The translations under genes were made by a program, and so were the position numbers. This document shows, one piece after another, positions 5,016-5,962 of a stretch of DNA of 5,962 nt. Below the pieces are notes generated by a model. It was given only the letters and a program-made list of their open reading frames with translations, did no database searches and was not told the origin of the DNA. Where the stretch lies: assembly GCA_017303735.1 (NCBI GenBank), contig JAFLCF010000240.1:1-5962 (forward strand), given 5' to 3'. The DNA comes from Anaerolineae bacterium. Its GTDB lineage: Bacteria > Chloroflexota > Anaerolineae > Anaerolineales > Villigracilaceae. Within the stretch, counting starts at the first letter, position 1; every line of letters starts with the position of its first letter.

Positions 5016-5835
5016 ATGCGAAGAGCCGCGCCGCATTGGCAGTGGTGATTTGGGCGATCTCTGCAGGGCTTTTGGAATGGATTTCTGCTATTTTATCAGC
5101 AATGTGATGAACAAAGGCAGGTTCGTTGCGTTTGCCACGAAACGGTACGGGGGCGAGAAAAGGTGAGTCCGTTTCGATGAGCAAAAGATTTAACGGGATG
5201 TTTTTTATCATTTCCCGGTGGTTTTCGTTCTTCGGGTAGGTGACAGGACCCGTAACACCGAGGAGGAAGCCAGCTTTAATGGCTTTGGTTGCTAGGCTGC
5301 TTTCTCCGTTAAAGGAATGCAGCACGCCAGGCGTCAGCCCAAGCGGATGGTTGAGATGGAGCCATTTATTAAACCAATATTCCATCATCTCAAAAAGGTC
5401 ATCGAAGACGGGACCTTCGGTGGCGTCGTTTAACTCACGCAGGTGGATGACCAGCGGCTTGTTCAACGCATCCGCGATCTGGACCTGGGAGTTGAATACG
5501 GTTTTCTGATGCTTTTGCTTCTCTGGTTCTTTCACCCAGTAATAATCCAAACCGATCTCGCCAATGGCAACGACCTTTTCGTGTTCGGCGAGTTTGTAAA
5601 GTTCGTCAAAATTATCTTGCGAAAGGGTTTCTGCATCCGTCGGGTGGACGCCGACAGCGGCATAGACCTGCTCGTATTTTTCGGCAAGTTCGATGGCTTG
5701 TTTACTGGTCTCAATGGTCGTGCCGGGAACGAGCATCCGTGTCACGCCTGCTTCAATGGCGCGTTGAATGACGGCTTCGCGGTCTTCGTCGAATTTATTC
5801 CAATAAAGGTGACAGTGCGTATCAGTCAATTGCAT
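5005..5835 (-). CDS. TatD-family metal-dependent hydrolase (putative DNase)
   Basis: This 276-residue TIM-barrel hydrolase of the TatD family, whose studied members are cytoplasmic metal-dependent nucleases, keeps all expected metal ligands. DTHCH gives His7 and His9, GEIGLDYY gives Glu93, VIHLRE gives His131, VLHSFNGE gives His173, and ETDSPFLAP gives Asp223. GVHP (62-65) is also typical. It is slightly longer than the usual 255-265 residues because of an insertion at about 137-168 (DATEGPVFDDLFEMMEYWFN and following), between the fourth and fifth ligand strands. Whether it acts on DNA, RNA or a repair product is unknown. The ATG has no Shine-Dalgarno and lies 9 nt after a perfect TATAAT, so the transcript probably begins only a few nucleotides before the start codon. 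It is the first gene of a unit with the polyprenyl synthase; their functional link is unclear. Confidence 0.93.
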   Translation of the reverse strand: MQLTDTHCHLYWNKFDEDREAVIQRAIEAGVTRMLVPGTTIETSKQAIELAEKYEQVYAAVGVHPTDAETLSQDNFDELYKLAEHEKVVAIGEIGLDYYWVKEPEKQKHQKTVFNSQVQIADALNKPLVIHLRELNDATEGPVFDDLFEMMEYWFNKWLHLNHPLGLTPGVLHSFNGESSLATKAIKAGFLLGVTGPVTYPKNENHREMIKNIPLNLLLIETDSPFLAPVPFRGKRNEPAFVHHIADKIAEIHSKSPAEIAQITTANAARLFAWGD

Positions 5836-5844
5836 AGCGTTGGC

Positions 5845-5853
5845 ATTATAACA
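5845..5853 (-). promoter_or_regulatory. Extended -10 promoter of the tatD-polyprenyl synthase unit
   Basis: The minus strand reads TGTTATAAT (5853-5845), a perfect -10 with the TG extension. GCCAACGCT separates it from the tatD ATG (5835), so the predicted transcription start lies about 2-4 nt before the ATG. No convincing -35 occurs at 16-18 nt spacing. The absence of any Shine-Dalgarno in the 9-nt gap is consistent with a near-leaderless mRNA. Confidence 0.65.
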
Positions 5854-5920
5854 GTCTGAATTTGGTGCAAAATATTAAACGGATGATTTTTACAAAATAA
5901 GTGAGATATTGGTGACATTC

Positions 5921-5956
5921 GTCTGGTACTTTTGCCCGAATTGACCAGACCAATTC
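5921..5956. repeat. Overlapping inverted repeats upstream of tatD
   Basis: GTCTGGT (5921-5927) and ACCAGAC (5944-5950) are perfect 7-bp complements with a 16-nt gap. The second arm is also the centre of another inverted repeat, GAATTG (5938-5943) and CAATTC (5951-5956). Together they could be an operator or the hairpin of an element extending past the right edge. The rest of 5857-5920 is AT-rich and shows no gene. Confidence 0.4.
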
Positions 5957-5962
5957 ATTCTT

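Noticed and set aside
4642..5166. Plus-strand open frame of 174 codons
   Set aside because: It is antisense to the polyprenyl synthase and the end of tatD, is rich in Arg/Ser as expected for a shadow frame, and has no recognisable domain.

Overview
The window is about 6 kb of chromosomal sequence with moderate GC content, and every gene I can support lies on the minus strand. Gene style and neighbourhood suggest a Chloroflexota bacterium, most likely Anaerolineae-like: the YceD/DUF177 variant, the KISGS-type methionyl-tRNA synthetase and the GT87-type membrane protein all fit. This placement is inference from protein resemblance only. No rRNA, tRNA, CRISPR array or insertion sequence is visible, and no gene-free stretch exceeds 300 bases.

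In the direction of transcription (high to low coordinates), the layout is as follows. A short upstream region holds overlapping inverted repeats and an extended -10 promoter. Next come a TatD-family metal-dependent hydrolase and a trans-polyprenyl diphosphate synthase, which are 1 nt apart and probably translationally coupled through a TTG start. A spacer with a five-unit 7-bp repeat precedes a YceD/DUF177 protein, which ends at a clear intrinsic terminator and has no rpmF after it. A 400-residue GT87/DUF2029-type membrane protein follows. Then comes a regulatory leader, the methionyl-tRNA synthetase gene metG, and the first 55 codons of an AbrB-like antitoxin-type protein running off the left edge.

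The most interesting element is the 220-bp metG leader (about 1992-2236). A TTGACA-N17-TAAAAT promoter is embedded in the end of the GT87-type gene. Only 7 nt downstream is a 30-codon ORF with 8 Met codons, seven of them between codons 9 and 22. It is followed by a perfect 8-bp hairpin with a U tract. The last four sense codons of this ORF can pair with the 5' arm of that terminator (10 bp, one mismatch). This is the arrangement of a classical ribosome-mediated attenuator, here sensing charged Met-tRNA and controlling the enzyme that makes it. It has not been tested, but all parts are present in the right order and spacing.

A second theme is absent or minimal 5' UTRs. The leader peptide and tatD both have a -10 box only 7-9 nt before ATG and no Shine-Dalgarno, whereas metG, the polyprenyl synthase and the antitoxin-like gene have recognisable Shine-Dalgarno sequences. 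A third theme is two unrelated intergenic arrays, each of five 7-bp units (CGATATT and GAATGAT consensus).
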